A DNA stretch of 64,000 nucleotides from Oncomelania hupensis (GCA_036898135.1 CM072513.1:86260008-86324007); one strand, 5' to 3'. Numbered from the stretch's first letter, positions 53,903 through 63,704 are shown. Program-made: numbers and translations. The notes: generated by a model not told the origin, from the sequence alone.

Positions 53903-53969
53903 TGTAAGTCACTAAGTCAAAAAAAAAAAAGGTTGAAGGTAAGTAATAGTGGTGATGATTATAGTTCAT

Positions 53970-54934
53970 TTATCTTAATGGCACTGTGTCTGGTGGAACA
54001 ATCTGAAGTTCTTCTTTTACAAAGTTTCTTTGTGGTGTTCTACGATCGCTTCTCGGTCTTAAATAATATACAGGCGGATCAGTAGATAATGCTCTGTCAA
54101 CTTCATAAACGCTTAATGACCAAATTGGGTCTGTAGCTCGCCTTCTAGTGTCATTAGCAACTTCTCCAGGCTGATAAAGGTATCTAACAGTTTTGTTCAT
54201 CAAAGTAGATCCGGCTGACCAGGCTTTGAAACGGTAACAACAATCTGTTTCTTTTTAATAGCCTCAACTGGTTTTAATCCTGTAACTTTGGTTGGTTCTG
54301 AATTCATTTCCCTTAAAACTCGAGGCAGCCTAACAACCCATTCTGTATTAGTGGTTTCAGTAAAGAGTTCCTTTGAATACTGATAAGTGAATAATCTTTC
54401 TGCCAGTTGCCGATTAAAGTTTTCTACAATACCCTGTGATCTGTGCAATCCAACAACTCCTCTTCTAACAGTTACATTATGTTTTAACAAAAGCTGGTTA
54501 ACAGCTCCTTTGAATTCAGACCCTTCATCGCATTGAATAAGTCTAGGGAACCTTAGAGGCCCTCTTGAATAAATTGCATTTAAGGCTTGAGCGACCTCAG
54601 CTGAATTTTTTGTCCTAAGAGCATGCGCGTCTTTAAACCTGGTAGCTATATCAATAACAGTAAGGGCATACCTGTATTTCTTTCTATGTATTTTGTCATG
54701 GGGAAGATATAACAAATCTATTTGGTGTGTGTCATTTGGTCTGGAGTTTTCAAATTTTGGTCTTATTATTTTCTTCGGGAATGGAAGATAGATTTGCCAT
54801 ACAGCTTGCTTCGATAACCATTGTTTAACTGTGTTTGCTGACAAGCCAGTCTTTTCTACTAGTTTATTAACTGCCGTCATCCCTTTCCAATATCCGGATT
54901 GAGAATAATATAATCTAGACAAACGCGAAGTCAT
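53970..54934 (-). pseudogene. int: Polinton retroviral-type integrase, frameshifted before the C-terminal domain
   Basis: The core ORF (54934-54200) has an N-terminal helix-turn-helix-like region, then catalytic residues D73 (HQIDLLYLP), D136 (QCDEGSEFKG) and E171 (QGIVENFNRQL), the DDE triad of retroviral-type integrases. The C-terminal domain (TVRYLYQPGEV, ATDPIWSLSVYEVDRA, VKEELQIVPP) is in another frame at 53970-54203. The single frame change lies near 54198-54225. The family is the one annotated in C. elegans as transposon-derived F54H12.3, from memory. It would cut and join element ends; both halves are otherwise well preserved. Upstream on the same strand, 3 bp away, is the 141-residue membrane protein gene. 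Confidence 0.9.
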
Positions 54935-54937
54935 ATT

Positions 54938-55363
54938 TTATTTAGATTTATATTTTTGTTTAACGAGGTAATAAACTACTGTTATTCCAAATACAATTAA
55001 AATTAATTCTCCGGTCTCTGACATTGTAGATGCAATGTTAGGTGTGTAGTAATCGGATAACACTGGTTGCTTTAATGAAGGTAGTGTTGTGCCGGTGAAT
55101 AAATAATATTGGTGCAAAGCTTCATCAACGTCTTCAAATGTTTTATCTGCATGGTCTTCTTCTTTCAATCTTTTATTAACAAAATCAAGCTGCATTAGTC
55201 TGTTTTTCTCGTATTCGGCCTGATCTTGTTGTAATTTTTCCATTGCTAAGTTATGCCGTTTTGATTCTTCTTTACTGTCCAGTTTTGAAAACAAATAATT
55301 TGATCCTGAAAAGGCTAAGGCATTTACAGCAGCAGAACCAAGCACCATTGCAGCACCGGCCAT
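54938..55363 (-). CDS. Polinton-associated small membrane protein with charged middle
   Basis: 141 codons, ATG at 55363. It has an N-terminal Ala-rich helix (AAMVLGSAAVNALAFSGSN), a charged coiled-coil-like middle (KRHNLAMEKLQQDQAEYEK; KTFEDVDEALHQYY) and a C-terminal transmembrane helix (ILIVFGITVVYYLV) ending in basic residues. I recall similar proteins in cnidarian Polinton-type elements, with the same FxDVDxAxxxY stretch. Function unknown. The start codon is 36 bp from the divergent gene at 55400. Confidence 0.82.
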   Translation of the reverse strand: MAGAAMVLGSAAVNALAFSGSNYLFSKLDSKEESKRHNLAMEKLQQDQAEYEKNRLMQLDFVNKRLKEEDHADKTFEDVDEALHQYYLFTGTTLPSLKQPVLSDYYTPNIASTMSETGELILIVFGITVVYYLVKQKYKSK

Positions 55364-55399
55364 TTTTTAATTTAGTTTTTTATTTTATTTGTACTTAAA
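55364..55399. promoter_or_regulatory. 36 bp divergent start region (141-residue / 175-residue genes)
   Basis: T-rich, ending in 'cttaaa' before the plus-strand start, and 'ttaaaa' before the minus-strand start. Confidence 0.6.
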
Positions 55400-55927
55400 A
55401 TGAATTGTGATGACTTGTTAATGCAAGAAGCTATTAATGTTACAGTTACAGGTGTTGACAATGAGAAAAGAGACAGGCTGGTTGCATTAGTAGCTTCCGG
55501 AAAGTCAAAGTATTATCTCGGTGTTGACTTAACACCTGAACAAGTACAAAGACTGAGGCCTGAAGAGATCATTATATTACATAATAAATATGATAAAGTT
55601 CTCGGTGCTTTAATGGTTAAAAGTCTGGGGCGTTCGATTGTAAAGTTATATACGAAAGCTGTGTCGACCTTTGTTACTTTAGATTGTGAGAATGATTTAT
55701 TTGATGATTTGGTTCAAGATCCAGTTATTGTCAATGGGATTAGTGAGGTATCAAGAAATCTATATTATAAGTTTGGAAGCTTGTTGGCACCATTTTCAGC
55801 TGGGCTAATTACTTTTCAACACATAAATTTCTCTGCTATTAAAAATGGACTCTTCCAATCCAGAGATGGAGAAGGAGACGGAGGTGAAGAATTCAGAGAA
55901 TCAACAGAACCCAGTGACAGTCACTAA
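55400..55927 (+). CDS. Polinton-associated protein, unknown function
   Basis: 175 codons, ATG at 55400. A helical protein with LTPEQVQRLRPEEIIIL and KVLGALMVKSLGRSIVKLY, then YYKFGSLLAPFSAGLI, a weakly hydrophobic stretch. The last ~28 codons overlap the next gene's start in another frame, so the conserved part probably ends near residue 150. I recall a similar family in cnidarian Polinton-type elements. First of a three-gene plus-strand block. Confidence 0.8.
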   Translation: MNCDDLLMQEAINVTVTGVDNEKRDRLVALVASGKSKYYLGVDLTPEQVQRLRPEEIIILHNKYDKVLGALMVKSLGRSIVKLYTKAVSTFVTLDCENDLFDDLVQDPVIVNGISEVSRNLYYKFGSLLAPFSAGLITFQHINFSAIKNGLFQSRDGEGDGGEEFRESTEPSDSH

Positions 55928-56303
55928 ACAAAAGAGCCCAGGAAGAATTGCAGCTGGAAAGAAGTTAGCAGAATTTAACAAGTTACATAGATGGAACAGA
56001 CAAACAAAAGCAAACATATTAGGAAAAAAGGAATCACCAAAAGAAGAAACAATAATGCAACAAACATTAACAACAAATAAAGAAGAACCAATACAACCAA
56101 TACAACCAGTACAATCTTCAAATAACATATATTATTTATGTATAGCCGGTGTAGTGGGTGCAAGTGGGTACATAATATATAAATACCGCCAAGGAAAAAA
56201 TAAACAGAAACCCCCAAAACCACTTGTAGAAAAAGAAATTGAATTATCTCCATCATTGAAGCCATCATTGAAGTCATCATTAGATGTGTTTTCAATGCAG
56301 TAA
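55845..56303 (+). CDS. Basic single-pass membrane protein of the Polinton
   Basis: 152 codons, overlapping the preceding gene by 83 bp in another frame. The N-terminal part is basic and polar (SPGRIAAGKKLAEFNKLHR). One transmembrane helix follows (IYYLCIAGVVGASGYIIY), then a basic juxtamembrane stretch and a Ser/Leu-rich tail. The basic region might bind DNA or the membrane surface, which is inference. I recall similar small proteins in related elements. Confidence 0.78.
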   Translation: MDSSNPEMEKETEVKNSENQQNPVTVTKQKSPGRIAAGKKLAEFNKLHRWNRQTKANILGKKESPKEETIMQQTLTTNKEEPIQPIQPVQSSNNIYYLCIAGVVGASGYIIYKYRQGKNKQKPPKPLVEKEIELSPSLKPSLKSSLDVFSMQ

Positions 56304-56339
56304 TAATTTATTATTATTTTTTTTTATTATATATAAAAA

Positions 56340-56576
56340 ATGAGTGTACCATATGAACAAACAATTGTTAATCTTGGATACCATAGTGTTGTCTTAGTGG
56401 GCTTAAATACAGCTTATGCCATGATTGCAAAATCTCTTTTAAAAATGAAACCTATTGAATTAGGAAAAATGGATCTTTCAGATGCTGGTAAACTGGTTGG
56501 TATCTTTTCATTATCGTTATTTACTCGGGACTATCTTGTTAAACAAAAGATCATTCCAGCAGATATTAATGTGTAA
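56340..56576 (+). CDS. Small hydrophobic protein at the right end of the Polinton
   Basis: 78 codons, ATG at 56340 after a T-rich and A-rich leader. Two hydrophobic stretches (HSVVLVGLNTAYAMIA; LVGIFSLSLFTRDYLV). I recall a small protein of this design, ending in ...KQxIIPxDI, in cnidarian Polinton-type elements. Function unknown. Last gene before the right flank; no inverted repeat follows within reach. Confidence 0.75.
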   Translation: MSVPYEQTIVNLGYHSVVLVGLNTAYAMIAKSLLKMKPIELGKMDLSDAGKLVGIFSLSLFTRDYLVKQKIIPADINV

Positions 56577-56689
56577 TGTTATACAACCATAATGTAGAAG
56601 GGTTGTAATTTTTTTTTGTTTTAACCAAAGACGCAAGATATACGAATATGTATTATATTTAGCAAATGCCGGATTCCCAGAGTGCTTTG

Positions 56690-56800
56690 GCACGCCTTTT
56701 AAAAGCTCATAAAACAGCCATAAATTGCAATAAAAGGGTGTCAGAAAAACAAGGGCGGTCTAAGCCCATTATTACAATCTCTAAAAGTCACCGACATGCA
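56690..56800 (-). repeat. Dispersed repeat R1, copy 2
   Basis: Inverse of 40560-40690, with the 42 bp core at 56700-56742. It starts about 115 bp past the last Polinton gene. Confidence 0.6.
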
Positions 56801-56824
56801 GAACGGTAGGTTAACTCATTTACC

Positions 56825-57010
56825 TCTGGCAAAGCAATCAGTACGCGCTTTTCAGATACATCTCTCTTATTATTTTTCCTATGATAACCCTATCGCCGCG
56901 GTGGGCGAACACAGCCAATCAGCACGTGCTTTTCCAACACGCACTTGTTTTGCCTGTAAAGATTGGCGCGGGACATTTGTAGCCAATCAACACACGTCTT
57001 TCCAAACATA
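56825..57010. repeat. Degenerate repeats with CCAAT-like motifs
   Basis: Three related units: 'aaagcaatcagtacgcgctt', 'agccaatcagcacgtgcttt' and 'agccaatcaacacacgtctt'. The CCAAT boxes may be coincidental to the repeat. No gene follows. Confidence 0.45.
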
Positions 57011-57032
57011 GCACCCATGAGAGATTTCACTG

Positions 57033-57395
57033 TGGGCATTAGAAGATATTTAGTTATTGTTTATAGGGTTCAGCGGACTGCAAATAGCCGAATCAGGACC
57101 ACAACTTGGTTGAAAGAGGACTCACTGCCATTAGAAGATGGTTAGTCATTGTTTACAGGGTCCAGCGGACTGCAAATAGCCGAATCAGGACCACAACTTG
57201 GTTGAAAGAGGGACTCGCCACCATTAGAAGTTAGTCATTGTTTATAGGGTCTAGCGGACTGCAACTAGCAGAATCAGGACCACAACTTGGTTGAAAGAGA
57301 ACTCGCCGCCATTAGAAGTTAGTTAGTCATTGTTTATAGGGTCTAGCGGAATGCTAATAGCCGAATCAGGACCACAACTTGGTTGAACTCGTCGG
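57033..57395 (-). repeat. Four-copy tandem array of a LINE 3'-end repeat (~85-95 bp units)
   Basis: Each unit contains 'tcattgtttatagggt', 'cagcggactgcaaatagccg' and 'aatcaggaccacaacttggt', then 'tgaaagagg...attagaag'. Copies start near 57045, 57145, 57230 and 57325. They match the terminal block of the I/Nimb-like LINE. Confidence 0.8.
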
Positions 57396-57964
57396 CATTA
57401 GAGGTGCAGTACATGTAGTCACGTAGACGTCTGTAACTTTCAGTTCGTCATCATAGCAAGCCTTTTTCAGAGTTTCTCTAAAAGTGGGCGACAAAATCAG
57501 CATTTAAAAGAAAAAAAACATCTCTTCCTGCCTTTAATTATAAGAATTGTCCTCCCTCCACATCATTTCATCAACATCATTTCCGGTGTCTACGTCAGCC
57601 CGTGCGCATGGCTCCCGCAGTGGTGATTACGTTTTCTGGTGAATTACACGCCCTTGACCACGGATGTTCCTGATTGGCTGGCGATGATATTCACGTGCAT
57701 CGCGCTGCTTTCTGGATCTGGATAGCCCGCCTGTGGATGTTGATTGGCGGGTGCGCCACAGAAGCCGATGACGACTATCAACGTGACGTTTTAGGGTGTG
57801 CGCATCTAAGAAAAATCTTTAACAGTAATATTTACACTTCAGCTGGTCTTCTTGCTGCTGTACCTAGCGGTTTTAACAGTCCGTTTGCCCAGATGTAGGC
57901 AATGGGTACACTGTCTGTTTAAAATGTTATAAAACCAAACGGTTAAAAATTTGCTAAAAACACA
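57396..57964. other. No feature recognised
   Basis: Mixed-composition DNA with several 'gattggc' motifs; no ORF with recognised motifs. Confidence 0.4.
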
Positions 57965-58590
57965 GGGTTGTTCACACTGGTTTCTGCCGCCCTAACGCTG
58001 CTGAGAAGGCGTTGGGCGTGGGCATGGTGACGGTGATATCGTCGAGGTTGTTCCACTCGATCACTGTCTTTACAAAGAACGAGCCTCTGTACTGTTCTGT
58101 CTTGGAGGGAGGAGCCTTGAAACAGCGGCTATTGTTGGTTGCCTGTCTCTGAATAATATTCTGGCTCACGTACCCCTCGTACGCTGTGGGTTTGACCCTA
58201 CGTCGAGTGCCGCTCACAGGAGTGAGGAAGGAATCAGGGGGTAGGGCGGGGACAAGACCATTGGCGATCTTGTAGAGCATCGTCAGCCGGAGTTGCTGGC
58301 GACGTTCCTGGAGTGTGGGAAGTTTGAGGTACTCAAGCATCCTGCCAATGCATCCTGGGTCCCTGGACTTGTAGTCCTTGGTAATGAACCTCACAGCCAG
58401 GCGTTGGATGCGTTCAAGTCTCTCAATGTCTTGTTTGTAGTAGGGATCCCATACCACCGACCCATACTCAAGGGTGGACCTAACAAGAGCGATGTAGGCA
58501 AGGCGACGGCACTCTTGTGGGCAGTTCCGAAGGTTCCGGCGTAGGAAGCCAAGTGTAGATCCTGCCCTCTTGCATATAGGCTGGTGATGT
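57965..58590 (-). pseudogene. LINE RT C-terminal fragment (CR1/L2/Jockey-like)
   Basis: 161-codon ORF (58457-57972) with further upstream coding sequence in frame-shifted pieces. Motifs: VWDPYYKQDIERLERIQRLA, RFITKDYKSRDPG, LPTLQERRQQLRLTMLYKI and FFVKTVIEWNNLD, which are the typical end of a LINE RT ORF after the palm. No catalytic box is present, so the copy is 5'-truncated. Orientation is minus. The exact clade is uncertain. Confidence 0.8.
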
Positions 58591-58770
58591 GGGCTTTACC
58601 TCTGTTCCAACCGCTCTTTTCGACGGTACGTGCTGAAAACGCTGTGCAAACGGTCTGAAAGTGTTTGTGCAGAGTAACGCATGGATATGAAGAGTTTAAT
58701 CATTTCAGTTGGTCCCAACTGCACGTAGGCTTACTTGCAGTAGGGCTTCAAAACCTCATGTAGTTTGACG

Positions 58771-58945
58771 TCCTATCCTATCCCGTAAAACGAAGGTCGT
58801 AGGGGCACCACAGATGATCGTTTAACCAGCACACTCCATCTTTTTCTGTTCTCAGCAACCCTCATGACTTCGTTCAGTGTCAAGCCAGTCTTTTCTCGAA
58901 TGTTGTCCTCCCACCTCTTTTTTTTCCTCGGTTTGACGTTTCAAG
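58771..58945 (-). repeat. LINE 3' tail fragment
   Basis: 'gacgtcctatcctatcccgt' and 'ccacagatgatcgtttaacc' followed by the 'tgttgtcctcccacctcttt' block. Same family as 36470-37555, truncated. Confidence 0.7.
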
Positions 58946-59429
58946 GCAGTAATCTACTCCTTGCAGACAAAACGGTGAACTGTATAACACACATGATAAA
59001 GGTATCTCGCCTAAAGAGAGAGGACTGGAGTTTACTGATAAAATCTTGGATATAATCCTTAGTGAATGCTATTCTCCTGCGGAATGATATGAAAGGTCTT
59101 TCTCCATTTCTGTGCTGCCAATGGCTTGCAACTTGGGCGGTGTTCTCACCTCAGTGTATCTGTCAGTTGGGCTTGCTGAAAACCTAGTGACCGATTTTCC
59201 ATAGCTCAGCAGAAGAAGATGGCTGAATTAAAAAGTACTCAGGAATATAACATATTTATACGAAAAAAAAAGTATCCACAACTTGACTGGTTGGCAACAG
59301 AGGTGGGTAGCAACCATTGCACGTTTAACTGGAAGAATTGAAAAGAAAGTGCACGGAAGCATGATGATGAAGGAATACAACAACGCAATGCGTAGGAAAC
59401 AAAACAAAGCTTAAAATACTTTGTAAGCG
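58946..59429. other. No feature recognised
   Basis: Non-coding AT-rich stretch between LINE remnants. Confidence 0.4.
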
Positions 59430-61040
59430 TGTCATCTTGGGTGGATATTCTGATCATATATTTACTTTACACTCTCTTGTAGAATTCTTCCTATCAAAGA
59501 AAAAGCGTTTGTACCGTGTCTTTATTGATTATGAAAAGGCATTTGATTTTGTTAATCGTTTCTTGTTATGGCAAAAATTATTAAATTCTAATGTAAACGG
59601 AAATATACTGCATATAATAAACGACTGGTATAATAAAGCAAAATCACATGTACAGTGGAATGATACACTTTCTATTTTTCTTGTAAAACAGGTGTCAGAC
59701 AAGGTGAAAATCTGTCTCCGTTATTGTTTGCTGTATTATTGAACGATTTAAAAAGTTTCCTTGGTGATAAACTAATTGGTCTTAGAACTGTTAAGCTTGC
59801 AGCATCGGATATTTTTCTCGATGATGACTATATTTAGACTCAGTATCAAATGTTTATTTTGCTATATGCCGATGACACTGTAATTTTTTGTGAATCTTCT
59901 ACTGAATTACAGTCTTCTGCAATATTGCACTAAATACAAATTAAAAGTCAACGCTGGTAAAACTAAAGTCGTTTTTTTCAAAAGGCAAAGTCAGAAATCT
60001 ACCTAATATATTTTACAATGGTTTTAAATTAGATATGGTATATAATTTTCAGTATCTTGGAATTAAAATTAACTATAATGGTAGCTTTAAATCAGCCCAA
60101 AAAAATTTATATGATCGTGCCTCTAAAGCTATGTTTTCTCTTTTAAGAAAAATTAGAAAGCTTATGTTACCACTAGAAATTCAAATTCATCTGTTTGGGA
60201 AAACTATTGTTCCTATTTTATTATATGGTTCAGATATGGTGCCCTTAAATGAGTGACCTTGCCACTAAACTGCAACTGCGTTTTTATAAACTAATTTTAA
60301 AGCTAGGTAAGTCTACTCCTTCTCAAATGATTTTTAATGAATTAGGGCAGGTTCCTCTGGAGTTACAGGCAAAGCAAATATTGTTACATTTTTGGTATAA
60401 GCTTGTCCACCCTGATAACAGTAACAAATTGTCTAGCGTTATGTAAACTTTTTTGTTTCATATTGATTTGTATAAAGGTTATAAATCGTCATTCCTCAAT
60501 TCTGTGCAGAATGTGTTAAATAATTATTCTAGGACTCGGTAATTTTTGGTTAAATCAGGGGCTACCCAAAATTTTGCCTTCTGCTCCAGTTTTTAAGTGT
60601 ACAATTAAACAACACCTACATGATCAGTTTATTCAAGGCTAGTTCGAGAAAATAAACAATAATGAAATTTACTATAAATATCGAATGTTTAAGCTATATT
60701 TTGAATTTGAAAAATAGTTGCATGTTCTACCAACAAATCTTGCAACATCTGTTCTCAAGTTTAGGACACTTAACCACAGAATGCTAGTGCAGAGAGGCAG
60801 ATATTTTAACATTCCTAGACACGAACGTGTATGTCAAAAATGTAATAGTTAAGATCTTGGTGACGAGTTTCATTATTTATTGTGTTCACATTTTTGTAAC
60901 TCGAGAAGAGACTTATTAAAATTATATTATTAAAAATATCCCAAATGCCATCAAATTTCAAGAATTATTGTCATCTAATAAAAAGTCAGTATTATTAAGG
61001 CTTGCAAGTCTAATGAAATTAATAATTAAACAATTGTAAC
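59430..61040 (+). pseudogene. Degraded LINE reverse transcriptase, separate family
   Basis: The RT palm is recognisable across frame changes: GYSDHIFTLHSLVEFFLSKK, VFIDYEKAFDFVNR, then a YADDT box near 59865, then FQYLGIKINYNGSF, ASKAMFSLLRKI, TIVPILLYGSDM, MIFNELGQVPLELQAK and, near 60780-60900, a Cys/His end (CQKCNS, LLCSHF). Many stops and frameshifts. It differs from the families at 33 kb and 58 kb, and is more AT-rich. Confidence 0.8.
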
Positions 61041-61242
61041 GTTATTATCCCATGTCAGAAATTAATCTAGTTCCCATATTTACAGGTTGTGTGTAACAAA
61101 AACAATTTCAGTAGTTTGTCATTGATGTGTCTAGATTGAATTGTATTGTTAGTTATGATTCATAGTTGCTACCTCCAATCAATTTCTTTTTTCGTCTTTT
61201 CCCCTCTCAATCACTTCCTCCCCTCCCCGCAATCCCTGTGTA

Positions 61243-61380
61243 AAGGTGGTGGTCCCATAACCTTGTGGCCGTAGGGGAGCGTGATGTTGGAGACCACACT
61301 TATCTTGGGCCAACGTAATGAGGGTGATGCCCATCTCTCTCCCTCGCTGCTTTACCTTCCCCACTGCGCTATCCGACACC
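61243..61380 (-). repeat. 5S-SINE variant lacking the 5S-like core
   Basis: Minus strand: the tRNA-like head 'gtcggatagcgcagtgggga' runs straight into the SINE tail 'aaggtaaagcagcgagggag'. The 5S-like middle seen in 61441-61713 is missing. It faces that copy head to head, 60 bp away. Confidence 0.7.
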
Positions 61381-61440
61381 CCAATCCATCTGTGTACATA
61401 GTTTTAATTTTAAAAATTTTAAATTTTATATAATTAGCGC

Positions 61441-61713
61441 AAGGGATGTCGGATAGCGCAGTGGTTGGAGCACTTGCTACTGTGTCGCAAGTTAAGCACC
61501 GTCCGGTGCGGTTAGCACTTGGATGGGTGACCGCAAAACGTGAAGCGACAAATAACAACGCCCCCAGTTGTCTCAACTGTGACCGAGTACCTACTCTCTT
61601 AAGGGTGGGGAAGGTAAAGCAGCGAGGGAGAGAGATTACGCTGGCCCAAGATAATTGTTATCTCCAACATCACGCTCCCCTACGGCCACAAGGCTATGGG
61701 ACTACCTTTACCC
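61441..61713 (+). repeat. 5S-rRNA/tRNA composite SINE, fullest copy
   Basis: Starts gtcggatagcgcagtggttg, a tRNA A-box-like head. Then 61485-61540 carries the 5S rRNA internal promoter half: aagttaagcacc, 'ggtgcggttagcact' and tggatgggtgaccgc. A body then ends 'aaggctatgggactaccttt'. RNA polymerase III type promoter parts from both tRNA and 5S rRNA genes are therefore combined. Confidence 0.78.
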
Positions 61714-63704
61714 TTATAATTATTTTGTATGTTTGTGTATATCATTTTTCCCATATCCACGTACCCTTAATTTTTTTTTTTCTGGAATAAACTTGCTTTG
61801 CCTTACTAGCAAGATGAATTCGTTGACAAATAAATGGTTCATTTTAATTCGATTGTATGTGTGTTCATGTGGTGCGAGAATAATGATTTTGTTCATCACC
61901 TGCTAGCATTCTGGAATAAATAACTTCACATCTATTGGTTTCTATACACGGTGCATAATAATTCAAATTGAAATGAGTTTAGCTAACAGACTTGGGATTG
62001 CACTTCACAAAATCAAATGTCATTATCATCATGCAATACTAACAGCGACATTTAATATTGCATTATCGATAGAGTACCTTTCACTCGGCAAGTAGTTAAA
62101 ATAATTACAAGCGCTTTCATCACTATATTGGTCTTTTGTTATTATTATTCATAGAACAGAGAGAAAGCAAAGATGACATTGCGTGGGAACTAGTGGGTGG
62201 GGGAGATGAAGGGGAATAGAGATAGAGAGCAGAGAGGTCTACTAAAACCCAATGAATCAAAAATAATTACATGCAAAATAAACGGCACAGCATGAATATT
62301 ACAGAGCACAGTTGAAAGGCTATGCAACTTACAAGTGGGGAGGCAAGACAGTCAAATGACAAAACAAAATATTTAACACAGGAACAAAGACTTTTTGTTT
62401 ACTGCATTATTTATTTTCTTGAGCCATCAAGAAAATTGAATAATAAACCGATACATAATAAGAACAAACAAAAAGAAAAAATTATAAAGTGAGTACTCCC
62501 GAAACATAACTGCACATACAAATAACTGTGAAATATCATGTGCATAATAATAACTAAAAAATAAAAAGCTTCTTCTTAAGCGTAACAAACCAATGTTAAA
62601 AGTTAATTTCATTTGACCTGGTTGAGAAAAAGAATTTCAATGACACTTTTATTATTAATATTTTGTAATATAAAACTGCTGGGAGACCAAATAAGGCTAA
62701 AATAATAACCCAAACTAAAATCAATTTACATATATATTAAATTAATTTCTTTTTGTCTCATAAGCACTCACCCACACACAATCACTCACACAGTGTAAAA
62801 AAAAAACGCTGCCACTTTGTCACATCTGGTACTACTCCTCATTGGTGAATGTTTTTACTCCTGATATTATGGGACAACATGCTCACGGATTCTTCAATGC
62901 AACCAACAAAAATTACTGGCTCTCTCATTCAAAAAACAAAGCGGGATGTAGTAAAGATACCAAAATCCAAAGGTAAGGTGACAAACGGTAAAAGTTTAGA
63001 AAGAAACAAATTTAAAAAATGTCACAATGCATTCAAAATGAACATGTTGAAGATGAACATTCCTACATCAAGCATGAGGAAAACAAAGGGCGGGAAACTG
63101 CTGAAAACACAAGAAAAAAATTGTGGACCCAAAATGTGTGTTCAATTTTGATAAAAACGAGACATTTACGTCTTGAAACAAAACAGCTCCTAGGTGTAAA
63201 TGGAAGCTCTCACTCAAGTGATCACAAGTACATTGCCTCATGTACACTAGTATTAAGATCCTACCTTATTCTCATGCAGCCTTTCATCATTCACGCATGT
63301 GCTTTGACCAGAACAGCTCCACCCGCCAATTACCCCCCACCCCCTTTAATTGTTCTGGAAACGGAGATTCATCGAATTCCTAGAAACCTACTACTACTGC
63401 CAGAGAAGCATAATATTTCCAAACTCAGTTGCTACACATCCACTTATCTCTAGCAATTAAAACCCCAACAATTTGGAACGAGCAATTTAACCACAAAACA
63501 AAATTATAGTGGTTATTTATTATGTATAGGTAAGCTACAACACACTATAGAATAGACTTTGTGGAGTCGATGATATATCACTGGAATACTCGCTAAATCA
63601 AGTAAACAAATGTCATCTTACAAGTTTTATTATTAATTGTATTTCTTTCGAGTAGCTGCCAAAGCTCTAACATCCTTTTCTTAGTAAATAGGTCAGTTTC
63701 CCGG
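61714..63704. other. No gene recognised
   Basis: AT-rich DNA with short ORFs only; none carries known motifs or convincing splice sites. Confidence 0.4.

Larger units (their letters stand above)
43004..56576. mobile_element. Virus-like Polinton/Maverick element, nearly complete
   Basis: About 13.6 kb, from the first to the last recognised gene. It carries the Polinton hallmark set: protein-primed DNA polymerase B (43541-46969), retroviral-type integrase (53970-54934), packaging ATPase (53138-53749), and double-jelly-roll-type major and minor capsid proteins (51856-53134; 48591-49290). About eight further small or membrane proteins complete it. Gene strand order is ++ --- + - ++ -- +++. Intergenic gaps are mostly under 50 bp. 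Three genes carry single frameshifts; polymerase and ATPase are open. I see no terminal inverted repeats or 6 bp duplication, and no adenain-like protease, so the ends may be lost or lie in the AT-rich flanks. Confidence 0.92.

Noticed and set aside
40560..56800. Inverted repeat R1 copies at 40.6 and 56.7 kb as the Polinton's terminal inverted repeats
   Set aside because: They face each other around the element, but only a 42 bp core matches well, the left copy lies 2.3 kb outside the first gene with LINE debris between, and similarity extends outward as in a dispersed repeat.
61485..61540. Functional 5S rRNA gene
   Set aside because: Only the 3' promoter half matches and it is embedded in a repeated SINE.
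63019..63453. 144-codon ORF near the window end
   Set aside because: Low-information composition and no motif; overlaps another open frame.
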